Assembly: GCF_014637795.1 (NCBI RefSeq)
Contig: NZ_BMFD01000006.1
Location: 178,745 to 242,744 of the forward strand
Origin: Belliella aquatica
Lineage (GTDB): Bacteria > Bacteroidota > Bacteroidia > Cytophagales > Cyclobacteriaceae
Reading direction: 5' to 3'
DNA: 64,000 nucleotides
Below, piece by piece: positions 54,578-61,587 of this stretch. Position 1 is the first letter of the stretch. Each line of letters begins with the position of its first letter. The notes under the pieces are model-generated. The model saw only the letters and a program-made list of their open reading frames with translations, had not been told where the DNA came from and made no database searches. Both the position numbers and the translations under genes were made by a program.

Positions 54578-54901
54578 ATAGAAAATCAACAATTATCTAA
54601 AGAGATAAAACCTAAAAATCTCCTGCTAGCAGCGCTATTGGGAGCTTTCTTGCCATTTGCGCTTTTGGCAATTATCATTCTGACCAAAGAAGACGTTTTT
54701 GAGACATGGATGATATTTCCGCTCACCATCATCCCTGCAGGAGGGGCTTTTGGTGGGTTGTTTTTCTACCTGATGGGTTTCCAATGGTTTCCGGAAGGAA
54801 ATCGTAAACTGATTGCTGTAATTTTTAGTACGCTATTCTATTTTGTAATTCTTTGGATCAGCTCAGTTTTGGCATTTTCGATTACAGGTCATTGGGATTA
54901 A
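54578..54901 (+). CDS. Small membrane protein with non-ATG start
   Basis: A protein of about 107 residues with three hydrophobic segments (about residues 14-35, 43-65, 78-100). The frame opens after a TAG at 54572-54574 and its first usable codons read DIENQQLSKEIKPKNLLLAAL. No ATG or GTG occurs before the hydrophobic part. The candidates are ATA 54578 or TTG 54638. ATA is rare, but the 20 residues after it look like a coding N-terminus and the distance from the operator (13 bases) fits a start. Function is unknown. Confidence 0.55.
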   Translation: MENQQLSKEIKPKNLLLAALLGAFLPFALLAIIILTKEDVFETWMIFPLTIIPAGGAFGGLFFYLMGFQWFPEGNRKLIAVIFSTLFYFVILWISSVLAFSITGHWD

Positions 54902-54941
54902 GTAATATTAAATTTTAATTTAACAACAAGGCACAAAGCAC

Positions 54942-56180
54942 ATGATGAAGCAATCCATTATTTCACTTCAAGATCAGCCAGCTGAATTGGAGAAATTGTA
55001 CAGAAAAAATAAAGTTGCATTCCGGCAAGAGTTCACAGCTAATTATGATCAAATCAAAGATCAACCTTGGGCAGAATTTTGGCAAGAAAGATTGAGCTAT
55101 GATGCGGAATCCATTACTTGGGGGAGTTTCAAAGAATGGAGATTTGTGGTTATAGCAGCATTGATCGCTGGCATTTATGCAAAATTCCCTGCCATTTTTG
55201 ATTTGAAAGAAGACTTCTTTTATCCGAGAAATATTGGCTTTTTGGTCTTTCCTTTTTTGACAGCCTACTTCGCTTGGAAAAATCAATTAAGTGAAAAAAT
55301 CATAGCCACATTAGCTGTCATCTTGGGGATTTCGATGCTGTATATCAATGTCCTTCCCGCAAATGAAACAAGTGATACATGGGTTTTGGTGTGTATGCAT
55401 CTGCCTATTTTATTGTGGGCTATTTTGGGCTATTCTTTTGTAGGGAAATCGTCAATTTCGGGTAGATTGGCCTTTTTGAGATACAATGGAGACACGGTCA
55501 TCATGGGTGGGCTTCTGCTCTTGGGTGGAGGAATTTTGACAGGAGTTACTTTAGGGTTGTTTAGTTTGATAGGCTTGAATATTGGGGAGTTTTATATGAA
55601 TTACATCGCTGTGTTTGGGTTGGCCGCAGCACCGCTTGTCGCAACGCAACTCACGCAAAGCAATCCTCAATTGATCAACAAAGTCTCTCCGGTAATCGCC
55701 AGAATTTTCAGTCCTTTGGTATTGGTGATGTTGGTTATTTACCTTGGTGCTATTGTCTTTTCTGGAAAAGACCCTTACAATGACAGAGAATTCCTCTTAT
55801 TATTCAACGTCTTGTTGATCGGAGTGATGGGCTTGATATTCTTCTCAGTAGCAGAAACTTCTGCTGGAGAAAAGAGCCGCTCAGCAATCTGGATTCTTAG
55901 TCTGCTTTCATGGGTGACTATCGTTGTCAATGCCGTGGCATTGTCTGCCATCGCATTTAGAATATCTACTTGGGGTTTCACGCCAAACAGAACTGCCGTG
56001 TTGGGAATCAATATCCTCATGCTGATTCATCTGCTTCGTGTTTCCAAGACCTTAATCCAAGTAATCCGAGGTAAAGAACCTATATCCAAAATCGGTAAAA
56101 GTATCGTTGAATATTTACCTATCTATGTGATTTGGGTGATCTTGGTGGTGTTCACTTTCCCTTTGATCTTTGGATTCTGA
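54942..56180 (+). CDS. DUF4153 domain membrane protein
   Basis: A 412-residue multi-pass protein with about 10-11 hydrophobic segments, a soluble N-terminus of about 70 residues (SLQDQPAELEKLYRKNKVAFRQEF), a central QSNPQLINKVSPVIARIFSPLVLVMLVIYL and a C-terminal block ISKIGKSIVEYLPIYVIWVILVVFTFPLIFGF. The DUF4153 call comes from the general layout. Start ATG 54942 or 54945. It ends the winged-helix operon. The role is unknown. Confidence 0.78.
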   Translation: MMKQSIISLQDQPAELEKLYRKNKVAFRQEFTANYDQIKDQPWAEFWQERLSYDAESITWGSFKEWRFVVIAALIAGIYAKFPAIFDLKEDFFYPRNIGFLVFPFLTAYFAWKNQLSEKIIATLAVILGISMLYINVLPANETSDTWVLVCMHLPILLWAILGYSFVGKSSISGRLAFLRYNGDTVIMGGLLLLGGGILTGVTLGLFSLIGLNIGEFYMNYIAVFGLAAAPLVATQLTQSNPQLINKVSPVIARIFSPLVLVMLVIYLGAIVFSGKDPYNDREFLLLFNVLLIGVMGLIFFSVAETSAGEKSRSAIWILSLLSWVTIVVNAVALSAIAFRISTWGFTPNRTAVLGINILMLIHLLRVSKTLIQVIRGKEPISKIGKSIVEYLPIYVIWVILVVFTFPLIFGF

Positions 56181-56191
56181 TAGGGGGTTTT

Positions 56192-56360
56192 TACCACGGA
56201 TAAACACAGGTGAACACAGTTTTTCTGTAACCACAGAAAAGCGTATGAATTGGAGGGTAAATTCAGGGAAATTTACTCCTTTCAAAACGTTCCTCTGCGG
56301 TTTCATTTTTTGTTTAACCGCAGAGGAACGCGAAGTGACGCAAAGAAAAAAAGGTATTTC
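56192..56360. repeat. Degenerate intergenic repeats with hairpins
   Basis: The sequence from 56192 (ACCACGGATAAACACAGG) runs into TTTTCTGT (56221-56228) and ACAGAAAA (56233-56240), a perfect hairpin, and then GTTCCTCTGCGGTT (56289-56302) and AACCGCAGAGGAAC (56316-56329), perfect 14-base arms. AACCGCAGAG-like sequence recurs at 59403-59437. These ACCRCAGAG-type strings look like a dispersed bacterial intergenic repeat family. No ORF of significance is here. Confidence 0.65.
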
Positions 56361-56369
56361 ATTAAAACT

Positions 56370-56471
56370 CTTTAAGTCCCATCGGGACGACCGACATCCT
56401 AACGGTAGGTTTCAACCTACCGACAAAAATCGTTATCACCACCCCAAAGTCCCTTCGGGACGAACGATATA
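56370..56471. repeat. REP-like repeat copy 1 (about 100 bases)
   Basis: A unit of three hairpin-forming pieces: AAGTCCCATCGGGACGA, GGTAGGTTTCAACCTACC, and AAGTCCCTTCGGGACGAACG, joined by CGACAAAAATCG and a CACCAC spacer. It is nearly identical to 59456-59571. It lies about 150 bases upstream of the conserved leader of the first peptide gene. The whole interval 56181-56746 (566 bases) otherwise has no gene. Confidence 0.75.
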
Positions 56472-56624
56472 AACGCCTAAATGCTTCGATACCAGCCTTC
56501 AACCCAACTGAAAAATCGAAAAACTTTTAATTTTCCTCAAACTAAAAATACCAAGTATAAACAAACAGAATTGTGCTTTAAACAGAAAAACATGTAGATA
56601 AACCGTACTATAGAGTAAAAAGCA

Positions 56625-56746
56625 CTTTAAATTTTTTCAAATATTTTAAACTAAAAACTTGCTTCTTTCTTTATTGTAAACAGCTTTATTAGTGGTCAAA
56701 CTTTTAGAGTTATTAAAATCATATTTTAACCAAAATAAAATTTGTT
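56625..56746 (+). promoter_or_regulatory. Conserved leader of peptide operon 1
   Basis: The 122 bases before the first peptide ATG match 59707-59832 closely. Two almost identical blocks stand out: from 56625 (CTTTAAATTTTTTCAAAT onward) for about 45 bases, and from 56693 (GGTCAAACTTTTAGAGT onward) for about 40 bases up to the start. A promoter is likely inside, but an exact TAnnTTTG is not present, so another sigma factor may be used. Confidence 0.65.
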
Positions 56747-56938
56747 ATGAGTAAGAAGTTATTAAGTTTGTGTTTGTCAGCACTGTTTTTAGTACCATTT
56801 GTTGTTATGGCAGATCTTTGTGACGCAACTCCAAAAGCAGGAAAAATTTATGAAGCCGGGTGGTGTTATGAGGAGTTTAATAGGTGTTACAAACTTCCAG
56901 AAGGTGTGGAAGATGGAGATTGTTTTATTGAAGTATAA
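56747..56938 (+). CDS. Small secreted Cys-containing peptide (4 Cys), cassette 1
   Basis: A 63-residue precursor. Residues 1-22 form a classical signal peptide (SKKLLSLCLSALFLVPFVVMA). The mature part, about 41 residues (DLCDATPKAGKIYEAGWCYEE...), has four Cys at 25, 40, 47 and 59. No named family matches. It is the first gene after a conserved leader and is separated from a DUF4221-like lipoprotein gene by a terminator hairpin. Its position matches peptides 2 and 3, but the Cys pattern differs. Confidence 0.75.
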   Translation: MSKKLLSLCLSALFLVPFVVMADLCDATPKAGKIYEAGWCYEEFNRCYKLPEGVEDGDCFIEV

Positions 56939-56963
56939 AGAAATAATTTTAAAATTGTAAATT

Positions 56964-56995
56964 AACCCACAGCTTTCTTAAGCTTTGGGTTTTTT
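56964..56995 (+). terminator. Terminator/attenuator between peptide 1 and lipoprotein gene
   Basis: The arms AACCCA-C-AGCTT (56964-56975) and AAGCT-T-TGGGTT (56980-56991) pair over 12 positions with one mismatch, followed by a TTTTTT run to 56995. The stop of the peptide gene is 26 bases upstream and the next ATG is 13 bases downstream. It probably lets the peptide be made in excess over the downstream lipoproteins (inference). Confidence 0.8.
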
Positions 56996-57007
56996 AAAGA
57001 TTAATAT

Positions 57008-58159
57008 ATGAAAAATGCCTTTAAGTGGATATTTATTTTTGTGATATTCTTTTCATGCAAGCAAAGTCAAGATTCGGAATCTGAAACAGTAAACTCGATT
57101 GCTCTAGTCCCAGTCAAGGAGGTTTCAATTGATTTGGGAAACACATTTCCGAAACTACACGGTAATCCAATATTTCTAAATGATGGAGGTCGTCCTTACT
57201 TTTTTATTCAAAGTATGAAAGGAATAGGAAAATTTGACCTTCGAAAAGGTGGGGAAGCTGTTGAAATATTGGAGTTAGGTAATATCAATGGTTATGTAAC
57301 CCCATACGAGTCTGGATATACCTATATTACTCCATTGGAGAATAATAGATATTTGTCATATCATAATAATCGAGCTGAACTCTATTTAATAGACAATAAC
57401 GAGATCAAGTTTAATACTAAGATTTCTAAATATGACCCAGAGTCTTTTTTGTTATCAGCAGGGGTTTACAGATCTATGGACTTTAATGAAGGGGTGTTTT
57501 ATGGATTATATGATCTACCATATATTTATGCGGGGCCACCTTTTAAGTATGAAGACTTGACTCAATTGGTGATGTCTTTGAATGTGGATCAGCAGAAAGC
57601 AGAAAAACTTTTTCAGCTACCGGAAACTTACCTGATGAAGAATGTGAATATTTTAGATATGATTATTTCTTTTGTGAAAAATCCTGATACTGGTGAGTAT
57701 ATTATTAATTTTCCGGTTACAGACGAAATTTATATTACGAAAGATTTTGTAGAAGTTGAGCAACTCACCCTTTCACCCAAGAAGGATTTTGTTGATATGT
57801 CAAATAGAAAAGGCGAGAGACCTGGTGAATGGAAGAAGGAATATTATACAGGTAATGCTTTTCGAACAGTGTATTATGATCCATTTAGAAAACTGATCGT
57901 CAGACATTATAGAAAAGCCTTATCCGAAAATGAATTTAATAGGATTAGTCAGGATTCCTTCAAAATGCTCGATGAAAAGCATGAAAACAGGTTATTGTTT
58001 TCAGATCTGGAAGGTAATATTCTAGGGGATATTGATGTGTCGGCATTTAATCATTTCTACATGCATTTTGCAGAGGAAGGGATGTATATTTTGAATGATA
58101 CCGATTTAATAGGGGAAGAAAACATGACTTTTACGCTCTTTGAGATTAACCTTAATTAG
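57008..58159 (+). CDS. DUF4221-like lipoprotein
   Basis: A 383-residue lipoprotein with signal and lipobox FFSC (Cys about residue 18). The mature part resembles DUF4221, a beta-propeller-like family of Bacteroidota: NPIFLNDGGRPYFFIQSM, GKFDLRKGGEAVEILELG, ITPLENNRYLSYHN, and MHFAEEGMYIL near the end. It lacks the GxGPSE motif that marks the neighbouring propellers. Located at the cell surface or in the periplasm. The next propeller gene starts 15 bases after the stop. Confidence 0.72.
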   Translation: MKNAFKWIFIFVIFFSCKQSQDSESETVNSIALVPVKEVSIDLGNTFPKLHGNPIFLNDGGRPYFFIQSMKGIGKFDLRKGGEAVEILELGNINGYVTPYESGYTYITPLENNRYLSYHNNRAELYLIDNNEIKFNTKISKYDPESFLLSAGVYRSMDFNEGVFYGLYDLPYIYAGPPFKYEDLTQLVMSLNVDQQKAEKLFQLPETYLMKNVNILDMIISFVKNPDTGEYIINFPVTDEIYITKDFVEVEQLTLSPKKDFVDMSNRKGERPGEWKKEYYTGNAFRTVYYDPFRKLIVRHYRKALSENEFNRISQDSFKMLDEKHENRLLFSDLEGNILGDIDVSAFNHFYMHFAEEGMYILNDTDLIGEENMTFTLFEINLN

Positions 58160-58174
58160 CAATAAAATAATTGA

Positions 58175-59335
58175 ATGCAAAAATTCTGGCTTTACGCATC
58201 ATTATTATTGACAATTGTTTCCTGTAAAACAGAAACTGCCAGCAATGATCCCAATGTTTTTATAGTAGATTTCAATAAAGAGATTACCATCAAATACTCT
58301 GAGCTTTTTGATGCTTTTGAAATCGTTCAGTTAAAACCACTTACACCAATAGGAAGTCTGGATCAATTGATTTATAGTGAAGATCAAATTATTGTAGTCG
58401 ATCAGACGGTCAACAAGATGATTCATATATTTTCCAAATCGGGGGACTTTTTGGCCGAAATCAATAACAAGGGAAATGGTCCAAGTGAATTCATAAATCA
58501 AAGAGGAGTCAGGTTGTCTAAAAACAAAGAGGAGATATATTTTTATTGCCCCATCAATAAGAAAATTTTGATCTATGGATTAGATGGAGTATTCAAAAAT
58601 GAGTATTATCTAAAAGACTTTTTATCAGTTGGGGATATGTTTGTGGTAGATGATGGGATTGTGCTTGTTGATTTTGTCCAAGATGATAAAGATAAGAAAC
58701 TCATTTTTCTGGAAGATGATTTTATCAATTATCATTACCTAAAATACCCAAAAGAAGGTGCTCGTGAATTTGAATTTGAGGGCGGAAAGTCAGATTATTT
58801 TTTCCAAGGAACTGAGGAGATTTATTATAAAGAGATTATGCAGAACAATGTTTTCCGTATTCTAAAAGATAAATCAATTGAGTGCATAAGCATTGACATT
58901 GGTGATAAGGGTTTAAAAATGGGAAAAAATCGAACATATTCATTCCAAGAGATTTTTCAGGAGCAGATATTTCAAGATGCCTTTATTATGGGTGATGGTT
59001 TGGTGGACCTAGGGGATTACATTTTGATGGGTTTGTGGCAAGCTGAAAATTTTCAGATGATCATATCTGAGAAAGAAACCCAAAAAGCAGTTTTGCTTCG
59101 GACACTCGAAAATGATATGGATGGCATTTTGAAATGGGGACCTTTTACTAATTTTGATTCGCCTGGCTATTTTGTGTACCCCATTAATTATCATTTTCTG
59201 AATTCTATTATTGATATGGATAGTTTACCTGATGAGAAATACAAAAGTGAGATAAATAAAATAGGTGATGCCGATGCAGAAGATATTATCCTGCTAGTTT
59301 ATAAATTAAAGCCTGATATCAACATCAAGTTTTGA
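58175..59335 (+). CDS. 6-bladed beta-propeller lipoprotein, operon 1
   Basis: A 386-residue lipoprotein with lipobox VSC (Cys about residue 17). FEIVQLKPLTPIGSLDQLIYSEDQIIVVDQTVNKMIHIFSKSGDFLAEINNKGNGPSEFIN (about residues 48-109) is the N-terminal blade set with the characteristic GxGPSE motif of the Bacteroidota 6-bladed propeller family. Propeller lipoproteins of this kind are often next to small secreted peptides, function not established. It is the last gene of operon 1, followed by a terminator. Confidence 0.85.
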   Translation: MQKFWLYASLLLTIVSCKTETASNDPNVFIVDFNKEITIKYSELFDAFEIVQLKPLTPIGSLDQLIYSEDQIIVVDQTVNKMIHIFSKSGDFLAEINNKGNGPSEFINQRGVRLSKNKEEIYFYCPINKKILIYGLDGVFKNEYYLKDFLSVGDMFVVDDGIVLVDFVQDDKDKKLIFLEDDFINYHYLKYPKEGAREFEFEGGKSDYFFQGTEEIYYKEIMQNNVFRILKDKSIECISIDIGDKGLKMGKNRTYSFQEIFQEQIFQDAFIMGDGLVDLGDYILMGLWQAENFQMIISEKETQKAVLLRTLENDMDGILKWGPFTNFDSPGYFVYPINYHFLNSIIDMDSLPDEKYKSEINKIGDADAEDIILLVYKLKPDINIKF

Positions 59336-59360
59336 GAAATCAATTTGGTTTCTTGTTTTT
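59335..59360 (+). terminator. Terminator of peptide operon 1
   Basis: AGAAATCA (59335-59342) pairs with TGGTTTCT (59346-59353) with one G-U wobble, then TTGTTTTT follows. It begins on the stop codon of the propeller gene. Confidence 0.6.
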
Positions 59361-59385
59361 AATTCCCCCTCAGTATGTTATTCTA

Positions 59386-59571
59386 TTCTTTGCGTCTTTT
59401 TTAACCGCAGAGCAACACAAAGTAACGCAAAGAAAAAAGGTGTTCCCAAAAATCCCTTTAAGTCCCATCGGGACGAGCGACATTCTAACGGTAGGTAGGT
59501 TTTAACCTACCGACAAAAATCGCTACCACCACTCCAAAGTCCCATCGGGACGAACGATATAGATGCGGAAG
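59386..59571. repeat. REP-like repeat copy 2 with flanking inverted pair
   Basis: TTCTTTGCGT (59386-59395) and ACGCAAAGAA (59425-59434) pair and flank an AACCGCAGAG unit. From 59456 to 59571 the three-hairpin unit of 56370-56471 is repeated nearly base for base, with four extra bases (AGGT) in the second hairpin. It again precedes a peptide gene leader. The gap 59336-59832 (497 bases) otherwise has no gene. Confidence 0.75.
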
Positions 59572-59706
59572 AATCAAATCTTCAATCAATTGAAAAACCA
59601 AAAAATTCTTAATTTTTCACAAACTAAATAATCATGTGTAAACAAATAAAGTAGCAATATAAACAGGTCGAATATGTAAATAACCTGCGAATTGAAGAAA
59701 AAAATG

Positions 59707-59832
59707 CTTTAAATTTTTTCAAATATTTTAAACTAAAAATTTGCTTCTTTCTTTCTTTCTTGGAAACAGTTTTATTTGTGGTCAAACTTTTAGAGTCATT
59801 AAAATCATATTTTAACTAAAACAAAAAGTGTT
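59707..59832 (+). promoter_or_regulatory. Conserved leader of peptide operon 2
   Basis: The 126 bases before the second peptide ATG reproduce the leader at 56625-56746: the same CTTTAAATTTTTTCAAAT and GGTCAAACTTTTAGAGT blocks, with a CTTT microrepeat expansion (CTTTCTTTCTTT) between them. The leader is more conserved than the peptide ORFs behind it. Confidence 0.65.
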
Positions 59833-60066
59833 ATGAAAAAGAAAATTTTATTCAGTTTGTTAGCGGGAGTGATGGCGCTTACATGGAACCCTATTGAGTC
59901 TTCGGCTGAAGCTAGTTGTGAAAATCATCGTTGTCATTCGGTTGGAATGGGATACTGTTTGCCAGGTCATCAAATTAGTTTGAGATCTAGTTGTGCATCA
60001 GAATTAGCCTGTTTAATAGGCGAAGGTTGTGATTGGACTTTAGACATTGATGTGGATTTTGAGTAG
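59833..60066 (+). CDS. Small secreted six-Cys peptide, cassette 2
   Basis: A 77-residue precursor with a signal peptide (residues 1-25). The mature region has six Cys at 29, 34, 42, 54, 60 and 66 in the order C-x4-C-H-x6-C-L-P-G-x2-I-S-L-R-x2-C-x5-C-L-I-G-E-G-C. The pattern matches peptide 3. IESSAEA before the first Cys recalls the NVEA of NVEALA peptides. It is followed by a hairpin terminator and then a propeller gene. Confidence 0.8.
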   Translation: MKKKILFSLLAGVMALTWNPIESSAEASCENHRCHSVGMGYCLPGHQISLRSSCASELACLIGEGCDWTLDIDVDFE

Positions 60067-60098
60067 ATCTAATGCTCAATTTAAAATTTAATATGAAC

Positions 60099-60134
60099 AA
60101 AATTATCACCTGAATTCTTTGGGTGATAATTTTT
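60099..60134 (+). terminator. Terminator/attenuator between peptide 2 and propeller gene
   Basis: AAATTATCACC (60100-60110) and GGTGATAATTT (60122-60132) are perfect 11-base arms, with T residues after them. It lies 33 bases past the peptide stop and 15 bases before the propeller ATG. It parallels the hairpin at 56964-56995. Confidence 0.8.
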
Positions 60135-60148
60135 ACTTGATTAGAACT

Positions 60149-61297
60149 ATGAAATATTTGCTTGTTTTAGTTTTAGCACTCAATTTTTTGAGTTGTAGAC
60201 AGAAATTCCCAGATGAAAAAATTAAAATTTCATCTTCTATTGCTGACGATATAGTCAACTCAATTATTCTAGAAAAGATTTATTTTGATAGTACAAACTT
60301 ATTCGGCAAGGGGAATTCATTTCTATTGGATGACCAGCTTTTTTTTCTTGACAAACTCAATTCTCAACTACTGAGATTCGATGCTGAGGGTCATTTTATT
60401 GATGCGCTTATTACCAAAGGTGAAGGCCCTTCTGAAATACAGCGGTTTGAGAGTTTTGCGATGAATGGTGATTTCAAATATTTTTTGAGTGGATATACCA
60501 TCTATGAGTTTGACAGGAATAATGAACTTTCGCAGAGAACTATCTTGGACTTTTACCACAACAGTTCTTTGAAGGAGATTGAATCTAATCCGCAGCCAAA
60601 TGATCCTGGGATTTATGAAGTGAAATATGTAAACAATGAAATATTTGTACGAGACGGGAAATTCTATACAAAAATAGAGACCTCTAACCCAAAGCTAAAT
60701 TTCTTGATGCATAACAAGTACTATCAGGAAACTGCCAATTATGGTGAGTTTGATTTGAAAACCGGAAAGATTTTAAGAGTACTTGGGAAAAAGCCAGCTA
60801 TTTACCTCAATTATAAGCATATCCCCCATTTTGATTTCTATTATCATGATATCGCAAATGAATATATTTACCTAAGTTTTGAGCCAGACTCTTTGATCTA
60901 CATAGCCGATAAGGATTTTAATTTCAAAGAAGCCTTTGGAGTAAGTGGGGTAGGTATGTTGCAAGATTACATCCAAGTCAATAATTTGGAAGACTATGAT
61001 ACCTACTGGAGGCCAAATCGCGCACAAAAGGGTTTTTACAGGTATATTAAATATATTCCTGAAGATGATATGGTTTTTAGAACATATACAATAGGTGTTT
61101 CAGATAGAACTAGCTTTGACTACGGAGATAACCCTCAACGAATGCAGATTTATAAGGGGAAGGTGCTGATTGGAGATGTAGAAGTTCCTAATTATTTTAA
61201 AGTAATAGGAAAAATAGGGGATTACTATTACGCAGATGGATCGGATGAAAATCCAGATAACGAAGAGATTATAGTTTATAAATTTAAATTGGAATAG
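60149..61297 (+). CDS. 6-bladed beta-propeller lipoprotein, operon 2 copy A
   Basis: A 382-residue lipoprotein with lipobox LSC in ALNFLSCRQ (Cys about residue 16). GEGPSEIQRFESF (about residues 92-104) is the family motif, and FGVSGVGMLQDYIQVNN and GDYYYADGSDENPDNEEIIVYKFKLE are shared with copy B downstream. ATG 60149 is preferred to a TTG 30 bases upstream, because the latter lies in the terminator. The peptide 3 gene starts 2 bases after the stop. Confidence 0.88.
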   Translation: MKYLLVLVLALNFLSCRQKFPDEKIKISSSIADDIVNSIILEKIYFDSTNLFGKGNSFLLDDQLFFLDKLNSQLLRFDAEGHFIDALITKGEGPSEIQRFESFAMNGDFKYFLSGYTIYEFDRNNELSQRTILDFYHNSSLKEIESNPQPNDPGIYEVKYVNNEIFVRDGKFYTKIETSNPKLNFLMHNKYYQETANYGEFDLKTGKILRVLGKKPAIYLNYKHIPHFDFYYHDIANEYIYLSFEPDSLIYIADKDFNFKEAFGVSGVGMLQDYIQVNNLEDYDTYWRPNRAQKGFYRYIKYIPEDDMVFRTYTIGVSDRTSFDYGDNPQRMQIYKGKVLIGDVEVPNYFKVIGKIGDYYYADGSDENPDNEEIIVYKFKLE

Positions 61298-61299
61298 TT

Positions 61300-61533
61300 A
61301 TGAAAGGTTTATCAAAAGTAATGGTGATAGTAATATTGAACACAATAATGTGTTTTCATCCAAACAATATAGAAGCTGGTAAGACTTGTGAATATGCGAG
61401 ATGCCATGAAAAATATAATAATTGTGAGCCAGGGAGTGAAATCAGTTTTAGAAAAAAGTGTGATACTATCCGTTGTTATGTTGGAGAGACTTGCAGTATT
61501 GAATTTCAGTGGGGTGAGGTTGCTCCAAACTAA
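61300..61533 (+). CDS. Small secreted six-Cys peptide, cassette 3
   Basis: A 77-residue precursor with a signal (residues 1-26) and six mature Cys at 30, 35, 42, 54, 59 and 65: C-x4-C-H-x5-C-E-P-G-x2-I-S-F-R-x2-C-x4-C-Y-V-G-E-T-C. It is the same scaffold as peptide 2, with divergent residues between. NNIEAGKT precedes the first Cys. It is directly downstream of propeller A and lacks a conserved leader. A weak AAGGT/ACCTT hairpin follows before propeller B. Confidence 0.8.
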   Translation: MKGLSKVMVIVILNTIMCFHPNNIEAGKTCEYARCHEKYNNCEPGSEISFRKKCDTIRCYVGETCSIEFQWGEVAPN

Positions 61534-61587
61534 GGTTACTTATATTTCGGCTACCAGTCAATTTCTACCTTTTTAAATTGTATTGAA

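Noticed and set aside
56170..56472. Plus-strand 100-codon open frame across the repeats
   Set aside because: It consists of translated hairpin repeats (PTDKNRYHHPKVPSG-like) and overlaps the end of the DUF4153 gene; no coding character.
56370..59571. CRISPR array or tandem phage-like repeats
   Set aside because: Only two dispersed copies of a hairpin-bearing unit are seen, with no regular spacer pattern and no cas genes.
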